Source: an uncultured Bacteroidia bacterium (GTDB lineage: Bacteria > Bacteroidota > Bacteroidia > Bacteroidales > Prolixibacteraceae). From it: 43,422 nucleotides of DNA. The stretch is from the NCBI GenBank assembly GCA_903850335.1, contig CAINLJ010000189.1, positions 1 to 43,422 on the forward strand, written 5' to 3'. The notes beneath the pieces were generated by a model that had not been told where the DNA came from, ran no database searches, and saw only the letters and a list, made by a program, of their open reading frames with translations. Each line of letters starts with the position of its first letter. Position 1 is the stretch's first letter. The translations under genes were made by a program, and so were the position numbers. Positions 1-10,302 of this stretch are shown here, one piece after another.

Positions 1-195
1 GTCCGGAGACTGTCCTCCTGGTTTATGGCACGAGGTGCATTTCCCACCGGTGGAGAAGATAGGTGCTACCTGCGTTGCGAAACTGACGTCACCTGTAACT
101 GGTACTACCGGTACTGGTAAGATAAAATCGTATTTACAGCCAGCGACAAACAAGGATAGCAAAACAGTAATAAGGAATATTAATCGTTTTTTCAT
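1..195 (-). CDS. Cytochrome c-like lipoprotein, N-terminal part (runs off the left edge)
   Basis: The minus strand is open from an ATG at 195 to the window edge (65 codons). It begins with a lipoprotein signal: charged MKKR, a hydrophobic stretch, then LFVAGC with Cys20 as the lipidated residue. A proline/valine linker follows, then VSFATQVAPIF and a heme c motif CTSCH (about residues 53-57) followed by KPGG. The order (lipobox, short linker, single CxxCH near the N-terminus) is that of small Bacteroidota periplasmic c-type cytochromes anchored by a lipid. It lies downstream of the six-heme lipoprotein on the same strand, but a terminator hairpin separates them. The rest of the gene is outside the window, so total length and any further heme sites are unknown. 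Identification as a secreted heme-c lipoprotein is firm; the electron-transfer partner is unknown. Confidence 0.85.
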   Translation of the reverse strand, partial: MKKRLIFLITVLLSLFVAGCKYDFILPVPVVPVTGDVSFATQVAPIFSTGGKCTSCHKPGGQSPD

Positions 196-221
196 GGTAT
201 ACATTTTAAATGTTAATACAA

Positions 222-256
222 AAAAGGCTTCTAATTTCACTAAAAGAAGCCTTTTC
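222..256 (-). terminator. Rho-independent terminator after the six-heme lipoprotein gene
   Basis: An 11-bp perfect stem (222-232 pairs with 245-255, core aggcttct/agaagcct) has a 12-nt loop. Read on the minus strand it ends in a run of six T. It lies 22 bp past the stop of the 278-1708 gene and before the partial cytochrome gene. The opposite strand also carries a T-run, so it may work in both directions. Confidence 0.75.
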
Positions 257-277
257 TCATACGTTTACATATTTGAA

Positions 278-1708
278 TTATTTACCATCCAAATAATCTA
301 TTGAGGTTTGCAAAATCTGCTGAGCATAAACCGGGTTGTGAATACCATGTGAAAGTTCACTCATGATAAAGCCAAAGTTATAAACGGCACCCAATTCACC
401 ATATGTCCATTTTGAACCTTTCCGGTAAGGGGCGTCAGTGGCAGCGTCCTTTTTCATTGTAACCGTACTGACATAAGTAAGGTTGAGAGATGCAGAAGGG
501 GCAGGACCAGCGGCAATTGTATTAGCTGATACAAGAGTCAGACCGTACAGAGTGGATCCCGGAGTGGTTGGTAATATAGCGCCATAGAAATCCTGAGCAG
601 GAATTGCACTTGGAGTTCCTGTTTCCTTTGCAGGATCGAAAGGAACTACAGCACCCTTGGAATCCAATGAAGGTTTAAACACCTTATGAGCTATCAGACG
701 GTTAGCCAATTGCATAAGCAAACCATCGATTGCATTCGCCGTAGAGGTAAGATGATCAGATTTATGACAAGCAGCACATTTTTCTTCGTTTGGAACAAGT
801 GTATGACCACCAATAGTAGTGACTTTTCCAGTGGTACCATCAGGATTTGGATATTTCGCGTTCATTCCGGTACCTACTTCATTCATGTGACAAGAAATAC
901 AATTAAATGGATTTGGTCCTGCTTCCAAAGAGTGCTGCCAGGTACGGGTGTATGTCTTACCTGGATATTCGAATCCATTGATACCTTTAAACAGGTTCGA
1001 CTGGTTACCGTCATGGACAGAAACACTCTGACCAACTTTATAATCCACAGTTGCGGCCATATCTGCAGCTGTTTTTCCAGTATTATCAAATGGGAAGAAA
1101 GGTAATTGTTTGAAAGAGGAATAAACAAGAGCTCCGGCAGTTGTCAGTGAGTCTTTTGTATTATCCACTTTTGATTTTAAGGCAATCGCTACAGTCGTAG
1201 CTCCACGTATCTGGTGACAGGTTACGCAAAGGTTGTCAATTTTCCCGAAATCTTCAGTCCTGGTATTGTTGTAATAATTTAAAGCAATCGGAGTTGTTGT
1301 TCTTAGAATATAAGATGCTGTATCACCTTTAAAATCGAATGCACTATGAGTGTGACAGGTTGAGCAATTGATGCGTACAGCGTTAGGAATATCATTCGCA
1401 ACCACAAATTTGCCATTGCCGGTAATTTCCTGAAATCCGTCACTAGTGTGGCATCTTGCGCAGTACTTTGTATTTCTTGCAACGGTTGTACCAAAAAAGT
1501 GTTTTGAAAGCTGATATTCAGCCTTCTTTTCATCCATTACAGAAGTTGTATGGCATTTCAAACACGCAGAGTTGGCGTCTTTACCATCCGCTCCATTCGT
1601 ACCATTAGCCCCGGTTATACCCATTGGACCTTGTTTTACACAGGACTGAGCTACAAAGAGGATTACAAAAGCAAGAAGCAAGAGTAAGTTGAATTTTTTC
1701 AGTTTCAT
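278..1708 (-). CDS. Hexaheme c-type cytochrome lipoprotein
   Basis: A 476-residue exported multiheme protein. Residues 1-23 form a lipoprotein signal ending AQSC (Cys23 lipidated). A short collagen-like Gly-X-Y stretch (about 27-44, GANGTNGADGKD) follows and probably acts as a spacer from the membrane. Six CxxCH heme c motifs are visible at about residues 49, 83, 115, 161, 270 and 311; the C-terminal 150 residues have none. The spacing resembles decaheme/octaheme-like cytochromes that carry electrons across the periplasm or to extracellular acceptors, but no catalytic motif of a named reductase was recognised. It is transcribed alone, with a terminator just downstream and a long leader region upstream. 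It may link quinol oxidation to an outer-surface acceptor or a reductase (inference). Confidence 0.85.
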   Translation of the reverse strand: MKLKKFNLLLLLAFVILFVAQSCVKQGPMGITGANGTNGADGKDANSACLKCHTTSVMDEKKAEYQLSKHFFGTTVARNTKYCARCHTSDGFQEITGNGKFVVANDIPNAVRINCSTCHTHSAFDFKGDTASYILRTTTPIALNYYNNTRTEDFGKIDNLCVTCHQIRGATTVAIALKSKVDNTKDSLTTAGALVYSSFKQLPFFPFDNTGKTAADMAATVDYKVGQSVSVHDGNQSNLFKGINGFEYPGKTYTRTWQHSLEAGPNPFNCISCHMNEVGTGMNAKYPNPDGTTGKVTTIGGHTLVPNEEKCAACHKSDHLTSTANAIDGLLMQLANRLIAHKVFKPSLDSKGAVVPFDPAKETGTPSAIPAQDFYGAILPTTPGSTLYGLTLVSANTIAAGPAPSASLNLTYVSTVTMKKDAATDAPYRKGSKWTYGELGAVYNFGFIMSELSHGIHNPVYAQQILQTSIDYLDGK

Positions 1709-1905
1709 AAAATGAGAGTAATTGTGTTAATATTGAAACGTAATTGTGACTGAAAACTTTGTTAAAGTCTTCTTAATAAATAGCTTAAATTGTTTTGAAA
1801 TTTAATAATTATTAGTTTGGATTAGCCCTAGAAGAATTGAATAGATCATAGAATAATTCCACCGGTAAAAGTAGTAAGTGATGGAATACCAACTGGGAAA
1901 AGAAG

Positions 1906-1964
1906 GTTGACATGTTCACTAAAGAATCTGGATTTATATCAATATATTATTGATATATGTCAAC
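1906..1964. repeat. Nested inverted repeats (operator or cruciform candidate)
   Basis: The outer arms GTTGACAT (1906-1913) and ATGTCAAC (1957-1964) enclose an inner perfect 10-bp inverted repeat, 1935-1944 with 1948-1957 and a 3-nt centre (tatatcaata/tattgatata). The inner and outer elements touch on the right side. The region is noncoding on both strands. Confidence 0.5.
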
Positions 1965-1996
1965 TTTGAGGATGACAAGGAAATTCTAAATCGATT

Positions 1997-2029
1997 AAGG
2001 GCAGATAACCGAAGTTATCCACCCTTTTT
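1997..2029 (+). terminator. Terminator-like hairpin
   Basis: A stem of AAGGG and GATAAC with a CGAA tetraloop, closed by GTTATC and CCCTT, has small internal mismatches and is followed by T5 on the plus strand. No plus-strand gene lies upstream. It sits just beyond the 3' end of the minus-strand gene at 2097, where the T-run is on the wrong strand, so its role is unclear. Confidence 0.4.
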
Positions 2030-2096
2030 CTATTTCCAATTAAAATTAAAATTTCGTTGTAAAATTATTATAAGTACCTAATGATAAGATATTTAT

Positions 2097-2828
2097 TCAA
2101 TTAAGGAATATATTATCAGAGACTTTTTTTTGGGGATCGTTCTTGATACGTTCCATGGGACGATACACGTAAGTTAAGCCGTATTCCATTGCCTTTTCTC
2201 TTTTATTATCGTCAGGCAGAGAGGAATAATGTTCCTCAACCTCATTCCAGATGTCAAGAATTATCTCATCAGCCTCTTTTCTAAGTTCTGCTACCTTTGA
2301 AGTCCACCGGGCTGTGTTGCTTTGAAGTGTTTTTTGAAAATGATAAGCATCAACAAACTGATCAAACTTTACCTTTACAAGTGCTATAGACGGATTATAC
2401 AAGGGATTACCACCATGATTAACCCGTTTATGCTCACCTTCAATAATCTTTTTACCCCATTCAAGGACTTCAGAGTCCATGATCAGGGAAGGAGTTTTTT
2501 TATCATTGAATCCATAAAATTCTCTCACTGATGCCTTCATATCACCACGTTGAATAGCGAAGTTCAGCACCTGCATGAAATGAGAAAGATAAAGCCGGGC
2601 CTTCCTAACAGTCTCAATATAAGCATTACTGCTTTTCTCCTGTTGGGTTCGAGCCAGTTTATGGTGTATCAGTGTAGTTTCAAAATTTGTATAAAATGCC
2701 CTTAACCTGTTTAATGATTTTGCAGAAAAGGCGAGCTCCTCAGGATCATTCTTCTGCCCAAGCATAATTGCTGTACGAAGGGCTCTTAATCTTGCCTGAT
2801 CGGTGTTCGGAAGTCTTCTGTATGGCAT
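2097..2828 (-). CDS. Conserved hypothetical protein, helical, cytosolic
   Basis: A 243-residue protein without signal peptide or obvious membrane segment. The N-terminus (MPYRRLPNTDQARLRAL) is basic, and the rest looks largely alpha-helical with many charged residues. I recognise it only as a hypothetical protein type seen in Bacteroidota, not as a member of a named family. No catalytic or metal motif is evident. It is monocistronic: the sdh terminator lies 115 bp upstream, and the next gene downstream is 388 bp away on the same strand. The start at 2828 is the first ATG of the open frame and gives the conserved-looking basic N-terminus. Confidence 0.7.
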   Translation of the reverse strand: MPYRRLPNTDQARLRALRTAIMLGQKNDPEELAFSAKSLNRLRAFYTNFETTLIHHKLARTQQEKSSNAYIETVRKARLYLSHFMQVLNFAIQRGDMKASVREFYGFNDKKTPSLIMDSEVLEWGKKIIEGEHKRVNHGGNPLYNPSIALVKVKFDQFVDAYHFQKTLQSNTARWTSKVAELRKEADEIILDIWNEVEEHYSSLPDDNKREKAMEYGLTYVYRPMERIKNDPQKKVSDNIFLN

Positions 2829-2943
2829 TCTCTCAAGTTTTACTTTATTAGTCCTTCTGCTGCGAATTTATGCAATTTCTTGCTTTTATGGTTCTTCGCA
2901 AGCTATAAAAATTAAGAGTTATCAACTATGAAAAGTTCATAAC

Positions 2944-2975
2944 AGAAAAGCACGGTCTGTGGACCGTGCTTTTCT
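2944..2975 (-). terminator. Strong terminator of the sdhCAB operon
   Basis: A perfect 14-bp stem (2944-2957 with 2962-2975, core gcacggtc/gaccgtgc) has a TGTG tetraloop and A/T-rich outer pairs that give a U-tract on either strand. It lies 24 bp past the sdhB stop and can terminate in both directions. Confidence 0.9.
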
Positions 2976-2998
2976 AATGTAAATATGCTGATATTCAA

Positions 2999-3760
2999 TT
3001 AATCAGCTATTTTTGCTTTCAGATATTCCCTGTTTAATCGTGCAATATGTGCAATAGAAATACTTTTCGGACAAGCCAGTTCACAGGCTCCTGTATTTGT
3101 GCATCCGCCAAAACCAAGTTCATCCATTTTTGCATACATAGCCTTAGCTCTCCGTTTCGCTTCGACCTTACCCTGTGGCAATTTAGCAAATTGCGATACC
3201 TTGGCAGCCAGAAACAGCATAGCGGAAGAATTTTTGCAAGTCGCCGCGCAGGCACCACACCCGATACAAGCTGCAGCATCCATTGCTTCTTCAGCATCTT
3301 CCTGCGAAACCGGGATCGTATTTCCATCAGGAACTCCACCTGTATTTACGGAGACAAACCCACCAGCCTGTTGAATTTTCTCGAAAGCAGTACGGTCGAC
3401 CATCACATCCTTAATAACAGGGAATGCTCCTACCCTCCATGGTTCGACTGTAATAGTCTGACCTTCACTAAACTTACGCATATGCAACTGACAGGTTGTA
3501 ACCTGGGTATCCGGACCATGAGCATGTCCGTTTATATAAAGGGAGCACATCCCACAGATCCCTTCCCGGCAATCGTGGTCAAAGGCTATTGGGTCTTTCC
3601 CTTCAAGGATGAGTTTGTCGTTCAGAATGTCAATCATTTCAAGAAATGAGTTTCCCTGCGAAATGTTTTCAACCGTGTAGGTCTCAAAACGGCCTTTTGC
3701 CGTTGGATTATTTTGTCTCCAGACCTTTACATATATTTTATTGAGAATTTTATCAGCCAT
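2999..3760 (-). CDS. sdhB: Succinate dehydrogenase/fumarate reductase iron-sulfur subunit
   Basis: A 253-residue iron-sulfur subunit that wires the flavoprotein to the membrane cytochrome b. The [2Fe-2S] ligands are in [18 protein letters not shown] plus a later Cys (VTTCQLH). The C-terminal ferredoxin domain shows [12 protein letters not shown] for the [4Fe-4S] cluster and [15 protein letters not shown] for the [3Fe-4S] cluster. Length and cluster order are standard. It is the last gene of the sdhC-sdhA-sdhB operon, 42 bp after sdhA, followed by a strong terminator. In Bacteroidota this B-type enzyme can run as succinate:quinone oxidoreductase or as fumarate reductase; direction cannot be decided from sequence, so frdB is an equally valid name. 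Confidence 0.96.
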   Translation of the reverse strand: MADKILNKIYVKVWRQNNPTAKGRFETYTVENISQGNSFLEMIDILNDKLILEGKDPIAFDHDCREGICGMCSLYINGHAHGPDTQVTTCQLHMRKFSEGQTITVEPWRVGAFPVIKDVMVDRTAFEKIQQAGGFVSVNTGGVPDGNTIPVSQEDAEEAMDAAACIGCGACAATCKNSSAMLFLAAKVSQFAKLPQGKVEAKRRAKAMYAKMDELGFGGCTNTGACELACPKSISIAHIARLNREYLKAKIAD

Positions 3761-3802
3761 TTTATGGAATATTAGATATGAGCTACTAAAAAGGAGACTT
3801 GT

Positions 3803-5743
<1,941 letters not shown>

Positions 5744-5765
5744 AACTAAAGATCTTTTATTTCAA

Positions 5766-6449
5766 TTAAAATTTAAGAAGGAAATAGATCGGGATTGCGG
5801 AAAACCCAACTGCAAAAATCACTCCAATCAGGTTAGCAATGAATTTCAACCGTTTCATCCAGTTAATATTGCTCAAACCTATTGTCTGAAATGCACTCCA
5901 GAATCCATGCGAGAGATGAAGTCCTACAAGAATACCTCCAATGACGTAAATTACGTCGTAAAGGGGAAATTTGATAAATAAATTCGAAACCAGCGCATAG
6001 GTATTATGCATCTCAATGCCGGTTCCTGTAGCCTTATCCAATAAAGGATCTCCGGTTATTTTCAATTTAACCCAAAAGTTGAAAATATGAAGAATCAGGA
6101 AAACCAGGATCATTCCTCCCAGAATAAACATGTTCTTCGAAGGGGCCCACCATTTAAGTAACTGGTCTCCTGAGGCATAACCCTTTGGGCGGGCTTTCAT
6201 GTTGTCGAGTGTGATCCAGCCGGCCCAAATAATATGAATCACAAAACCTAATGCCAGAATAGGTTCCATAATTTTTATCATAGGATTGGTCGCCATGAAA
6301 TGGGCTGCCTGATTAAACAGGTTACCTGAATCATCAAAAATCAACAAGAGATTAAGCGTCAGGTGAAGAGATAAAAATGAGATAAGGAAAAGTCCTGTGA
6401 GGCTCATAAATACTTTCCGGCCGATGGAGGCACTCAGGAAATTGCTCAT
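5766..6449 (-). CDS. sdhC: Succinate dehydrogenase/fumarate reductase cytochrome b subunit
   Basis: A 227-residue integral membrane subunit with about five hydrophobic helices (near residues 12-36, 58-78, 105-128, 155-177 and 200-224). Histidines suited to axial heme ligation lie in several helices (SLHLTLN, GFVIHIIW, LILHIFNF, GLHLSHGF), as expected for the diheme B-type anchor of Wolinella-like quinol:fumarate reductase. It anchors SdhAB and exchanges electrons with menaquinone. It is the first gene of the operon and has a good promoter 50-90 bp upstream. Identification rests on helix and histidine pattern plus operon context. Confidence 0.93.
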   Translation of the reverse strand: MSNFLSASIGRKVFMSLTGLFLISFLSLHLTLNLLLIFDDSGNLFNQAAHFMATNPMIKIMEPILALGFVIHIIWAGWITLDNMKARPKGYASGDQLLKWWAPSKNMFILGGMILVFLILHIFNFWVKLKITGDPLLDKATGTGIEMHNTYALVSNLFIKFPLYDVIYVIGGILVGLHLSHGFWSAFQTIGLSNINWMKRLKFIANLIGVIFAVGFSAIPIYFLLKF

Positions 6450-6505
6450 AAGTACTTGATTTTAATAAATATTTGAATTTAACACTTTCTATATAAAATT
6501 CCACG

Positions 6506-6537
6506 CAAAAGTAGCCCTTGCCAAAATGCAATACAAC
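6506..6537 (-). promoter_or_regulatory. Predicted promoter of sdhCAB
   Basis: On the minus strand, TACTTTTG (6506-6513) matches the Bacteroidota -7 consensus TAnnTTTG exactly. GTTG (6534-6537) lies 20 nt upstream, close to the -33 TTTG consensus. Transcription would start near 6499, leaving a leader of about 50 nt. Confidence 0.6.
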
Positions 6538-6646
6538 ATAAATATCAACTACAGTCTAATTTAACATGGTTCTATAAAGCTTTGCAAAAATAGTTTTTTT
6601 GAACCTTTAAAGTTGAATTGTATATGAATTATTACAAAAAGCAAAT

Positions 6647-7450
6647 TCAGGAAATCTGCCTTCTAAGAAACCTCATGAGGGCACTTAAAACCAAATCATA
6701 CTCCTCCATGAAACCCAAATGGCCTGAATGATCTAACAGAAGTACCTCCGCCGAAGGGATCAGGACGGAATCAGCTAACTGACTTTCAAAACCGTAGACT
6801 TTGTCATGTTTGCCGATAATAATCAGAACAGGATATCCTGCTTCTTTCAGATTACCGAGATAATTATTCCTCTTATTCATTGCTTCGATCGAACGCAGAG
6901 CGCCAGGAAGGGTTACCTCGCTGGCAGCCTTATTCAGAAGGATAATTTCTTCAACCATATTACCGTCATTTCCCGGGGCAAAATTTGAAGGAATTGTAAC
7001 TTGTAACAGCAGATCTTTTTTCCCGCTAATAAGTAGTTTTGCCTCCCTGTTTCTTTGCCTTATGCTTTGATCATCAGAATTTTGTACCGGTGAGTGCATC
7101 AAAACAAGAGACGCAGTTTTTTCAGGATACCACGCCGAAAAAGCGAGACCTGCGTACCCACCCATCGAATGACCTATAATTGCAATCTGTTCCTTAACCT
7201 GTATAATTTCAAGAATTTCATTCAAAACTTTGGCAAACAAATCAAAACGATAACCCTCAGGAGGAGGTCCTGATTTCCCGTGGCCTGGAAGGTCAATGCG
7301 GATTACCTTATGATCAACTGATAATTGGCCGGTGAGCCGGTCAAATAAAAATTGACTTCCCCAATAGCTGTGAAGGAGTAATATAGGTGGGCCCTCGCCT
7401 TCAATTTTTACAAATATTTTGAAATCACCTATAATGATAATTTGCTCCAT
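6647..7450 (-). CDS. Alpha/beta-hydrolase fold protein
   Basis: A 267-residue cytosolic hydrolase of the alpha/beta fold. The nucleophile elbow is GHSMGG (Ser95). The acid is probably Asp216 in IIGKHDKVYG and the base His244 in DHSGHLGFME, so the triad is complete. The oxyanion region follows strand 3 (LLHSYWGS). Such proteins include esterases, lactonases and C-C hydrolases; the substrate cannot be named. It is transcribed alone, away from sdhCAB and divergently from the TonB receptor at 7641. A large GC-rich hairpin lies 33 bp upstream of its start. Confidence 0.88.
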   Translation of the reverse strand: MEQIIIIGDFKIFVKIEGEGPPILLLHSYWGSQFLFDRLTGQLSVDHKVIRIDLPGHGKSGPPPEGYRFDLFAKVLNEILEIIQVKEQIAIIGHSMGGYAGLAFSAWYPEKTASLVLMHSPVQNSDDQSIRQRNREAKLLISGKKDLLLQVTIPSNFAPGNDGNMVEEIILLNKAASEVTLPGALRSIEAMNKRNNYLGNLKEAGYPVLIIIGKHDKVYGFESQLADSVLIPSAEVLLLDHSGHLGFMEEYDLVLSALMRFLRRQIS

Positions 7451-7482
7451 CCATTTTCAATATAAAATTATGACTGGTTGAA

Positions 7483-7525
7483 GTGACCGGGTGGCTGTTC
7501 ATGTTCTGGACAGCCACCCGGTCAC
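7483..7525. repeat. 16-bp perfect inverted repeat in a divergent promoter region
   Basis: The arms 7483-7498 and 7510-7525 (core gaccgggtggctgt) are exact reverse complements with an 11-nt centre, and they are far more GC-rich than the surroundings. No T-run follows on either strand, so it is not a normal terminator. It lies between the divergent starts at 7450 (minus) and 7641 (plus), 33 bp from the former. Confidence 0.75.
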
Positions 7526-7640
7526 TCAATTCAATCGAAAGTCTCCTTTAACATTAACAATCTGTAAAGTTATAGACAAATAAAAAACTTTTTGTGTTCA
7601 GATTTCGTTAATTTGCAACGAAAATACCTAAATTAATTCC

Positions 7641-10022
7641 ATGAAGTACCAGATATTATTCATATTAGTTTTATTTGCCTCCTTCACAAGCCGGGGGGAA
7701 GGCTCGGTAAAAGGAAGGGTTTATAATTCAAAGAACAACGAACCTGTTTCATTTGCAACAGTTTCAATTGCAGAGACAACAAAAGGCACACAAACAGACG
7801 ATAAGGGTAATTTTACCATTGAAAATCCTGAGCCCGGATTTTATAAGCTAAAGGTTACGGCCATAGGTTACAAGACCTATGTATCAGAATCGTTTAGAAT
7901 AACAATGGCCACCGGAGCCAATATCCTTGTCCCTCTCGAGGAAGAAAATATTAAGCTCAACGAAGTTGTCGTAAGACCTTCCTATTTTAGAAAGAGAGAG
8001 GAGAGCCCTGTTTCCTTGCGTACCATTGGGGTCGACGAAATAGAGAAGAATCCGGGTGGTAACCGCGACATTTCGAAAGTCATTCAATCTTATCCCGGGG
8101 TAGCATCTACTGCAGCATATCGTAATGATATTATAGTCAGAGGAGGTGGTCCAAGTGAAAACAGGTTTTATATCGATGGTGTAGAGATCCCAAATCTGAA
8201 CCATTTTGCTACTCAGGGTGCTTCCGGTGGACCTGTCGGGATTATCAATGTTGATTTTATTCGTGAAGTAAATTTCTATTCGGGTGCATTCCCTGCTTCA
8301 CGGGGAAATGCGATGAGTTCAGTGCTGGAGTTTAACCAGCGTGAGGCCAGCGAGAAGATAAAATTCAGAGGAACAGTGGGTGCATCTGATCTGGCAGCTG
8401 CAATTGAGGGTCCACTTTCAAAGAAGACTACATTTATGGCCTCAGTACGCCGCTCTTACCTGCAGTTTCTTTTTCAGGCAATAGGTCTCCCCTTCCTGCC
8501 GACCTATAATGATTTCCAGTTTAAGGTAAAAACAAAAATAAATGCAAAAACTGAACTTTCATTTATTGGTCTTGGGGCTTTGGATAAATCAGTGCTGAAC
8601 AAAAGTGCAAATAAAACGGAGCAGCAGCGATACATTTTAGGTTATCTTCCCGAGGACAACCAATGGAACTATACACTAGGCGTTGTTTTAAAGCATTTTA
8701 ATCCAAACGGAAATGATACCTATGTGTTGAGTCAAAATAAATTGAACAATGCTTCAATAAAATATCAGGACAATATTAACCAGCCACAGCAATTGATTCT
8801 GGATTATAATTCGTACGAGAAAGAGACCAAATTCAGATACGAGCATAATTACCAGTCGGTTTCTGCCTTCAAACTTAATTATGGCGTTGACCTGCAATAT
8901 GCCAGTTACTTCAACAGGAATTATCAAAAAGTCTGGCTGAATAACGGGCCGGTTACGCTTAATAATAAATCTAGTCTCGAGTTTGCCAAATATGCGGTTT
9001 TCGGGCAACTAAGCCATTCGTTTATTGATCGGCTACTGGACGTTTCTTTTGGTTTGAGGGCAGACGGAAACAGCTATTCGGATAATATGTCAAATCCTTT
9101 AAACCATTTGTCACCAAGACTATCTGCCAGTCTGAGGTTAAGTCCGGGCACATCGCTTAATTTTAATGCCGGTCAATTTGCCCAACTTCCTTCCTATACA
9201 ACACTGGGATACCGTGACCATACCAATGAGCTTGTAAATAAGAATAACGGATTAACGTATATCCAGGCAAATCATCTGGTTGCAGGAATTGAGTTCCGTC
9301 CGTCGGACAATTCTCAGGTGACGGTTGAAGGTTTTTACAAGAGATATACTCATTATCCTTTCTCGGTTAACGACTCCGTGTCGCTGGCCAGCAAGGGGGG
9401 TGCCGACTTTGGTGTCTATGGAGCAGAGGCCGTGACACCAATCAGTAAAGGCAATGCTTATGGATTTGAGCTTATGGGCCGTATAAAAAAATACAAGAAG
9501 CTTAACGGAATAATTACATATACTTTTGTCCGGAGCGAGTTTACCGATAATAAGGGGGTATACATCCCATCATCCTGGGACAACCGTCACCTCTTAACTG
9601 TAACTGCAACAAAGAATTTCAGGAGGAATTGGGATTTGGGTTTGAGATGGAGGTATATTGGCGGCGCACCTTACACACCCTGGGATGTCAACAGATCTTC
9701 GATCAAATCCGCCTGGGATGCGCAAGGGATTGGTTATCTGGATTACAGCAAATTTAACAAGGCGCGTTTAAATGCCTTTCACCAGCTTGATTTAAGGGTT
9801 GACAAATCATGGTATTACAATAAATGGTCCCTGATGCTTTATTTTGATGTTCAGAATGCCTACAATTTCAAGGCCGATCAGCCTGATTACCTCATACGGG
9901 TAGAGGACACTGCAGGAAATCCGGTGACAGATCCGAATGATTCCGGCAGATATCTGTTGAAAACGATAAAGAGTGCCGGTGGAACGGTGCTTCCTACTAT
10001 TGGGATTATGGTGGAATTTTGA
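7641..10022 (+). CDS. TonB-dependent outer membrane receptor with carboxypeptidase-regulatory-like domain
   Basis: A 793-residue outer membrane protein. Residues 1-19 are a signal peptide. Residues about 22-95 are a carboxypeptidase-regulatory-like beta-sandwich (GRVYNSKNNEPVSFATVSI ... DDKGNFTIENPEPGFYKLKV). A plug domain follows (about 110-225; IIVRGGGPSENRFYIDGVEI). The remainder is a 22-strand-type barrel ending in a terminal aromatic (GIMVEF), the usual signal for outer-membrane insertion. It is shorter than SusC (about 1000 residues), lacks an STN domain and has no SusD partner, so it is not the PUL transporter; the ligand is unknown. An octamer repeat array starts at its stop codon. 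Confidence 0.9.
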   Translation: MKYQILFILVLFASFTSRGEGSVKGRVYNSKNNEPVSFATVSIAETTKGTQTDDKGNFTIENPEPGFYKLKVTAIGYKTYVSESFRITMATGANILVPLEEENIKLNEVVVRPSYFRKREESPVSLRTIGVDEIEKNPGGNRDISKVIQSYPGVASTAAYRNDIIVRGGGPSENRFYIDGVEIPNLNHFATQGASGGPVGIINVDFIREVNFYSGAFPASRGNAMSSVLEFNQREASEKIKFRGTVGASDLAAAIEGPLSKKTTFMASVRRSYLQFLFQAIGLPFLPTYNDFQFKVKTKINAKTELSFIGLGALDKSVLNKSANKTEQQRYILGYLPEDNQWNYTLGVVLKHFNPNGNDTYVLSQNKLNNASIKYQDNINQPQQLILDYNSYEKETKFRYEHNYQSVSAFKLNYGVDLQYASYFNRNYQKVWLNNGPVTLNNKSSLEFAKYAVFGQLSHSFIDRLLDVSFGLRADGNSYSDNMSNPLNHLSPRLSASLRLSPGTSLNFNAGQFAQLPSYTTLGYRDHTNELVNKNNGLTYIQANHLVAGIEFRPSDNSQVTVEGFYKRYTHYPFSVNDSVSLASKGGADFGVYGAEAVTPISKGNAYGFELMGRIKKYKKLNGIITYTFVRSEFTDNKGVYIPSSWDNRHLLTVTATKNFRRNWDLGLRWRYIGGAPYTPWDVNRSSIKSAWDAQGIGYLDYSKFNKARLNAFHQLDLRVDKSWYYNKWSLMLYFDVQNAYNFKADQPDYLIRVEDTAGNPVTDPNDSGRYLLKTIKSAGGTVLPTIGIMVEF

Positions 10023-10134
10023 GTCGGCTATTAGGCTTTTAGGCGATTAGGCTGGTAGGCTGGTAGCCTTTTAGACTATTAGGCTGGTAGGCTTTTAGAC
10101 TATTAGGCTGGCAGGCTGGTAGGCTGGCAGGCTA
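10023..10134. repeat. Octamer tandem array, about 14 units
   Basis: From 10031 the sequence divides cleanly into 13 consecutive 8-mers: ttaggctt, ttaggcga, ttaggctg, gtaggctg, gtagcctt, ttagacta, ttaggctg, gtaggctt, ttagacta, ttaggctg, gcaggctg, gtaggctg, gcaggcta. A degenerate unit (gtcggcta) precedes them at 10023-10030. The consensus is KTAGGCTG. A higher-order 24-bp repeat (10069-10092, 10093-10116) differs at a single base, which shows recent amplification of three-unit blocks. It begins right at the stop of the TonB receptor and is noncoding. Confidence 0.9.
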
Positions 10135-10302
10135 AAAGTCGAATAGCATAAATACCTAATAACCAAAACGTTTCGTCCTGTCATTTCGGTGTAACTCGTA
10201 TAGCCGGGGCAAACTTCCAATCTCCCTTGTTAATCATCAGAAAGGAAAAAATTTTCCCAAATGAAGGCTGGAAACTGCATATTATAGTATGCCGGGGAAT
10301 GC

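Larger units (their letters stand above)
1709..2096. other. 388-bp intergenic region with inverted repeats
   Basis: No convincing coding sequence. The region should hold the promoter of the hexaheme gene, but no clear TAnnTTTG/TTTG pair was found on the minus strand. Two structures stand out: a nested inverted repeat at 1906-1964 and a hairpin at 1997-2029. Confidence 0.6.

Noticed and set aside
35-304. Plus-strand 89-codon ORF
   Set aside because: It is antisense to the partial heme-c lipoprotein and the terminator; composition is not protein-like.
686-1105. Plus-strand ORF inside the hexaheme cytochrome gene (and similar antisense ORFs in sdhA, sdhB, GH78)
   Set aside because: Shadows of strongly coding minus- or plus-strand genes; no signal or family pattern.
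6585-6592. Second -7 element (TATTTTTG, minus strand) upstream of sdhC
   Set aside because: Exact -7 match but no -33 element at the right distance; the nearer promoter at 6506-6537 is better supported.
7560-7640. Promoter for the TonB receptor at 7641
   Set aside because: TTAATTTG is a near match to the -7 element, but the TTTG upstream is only 13 nt away, so the spacing is wrong.
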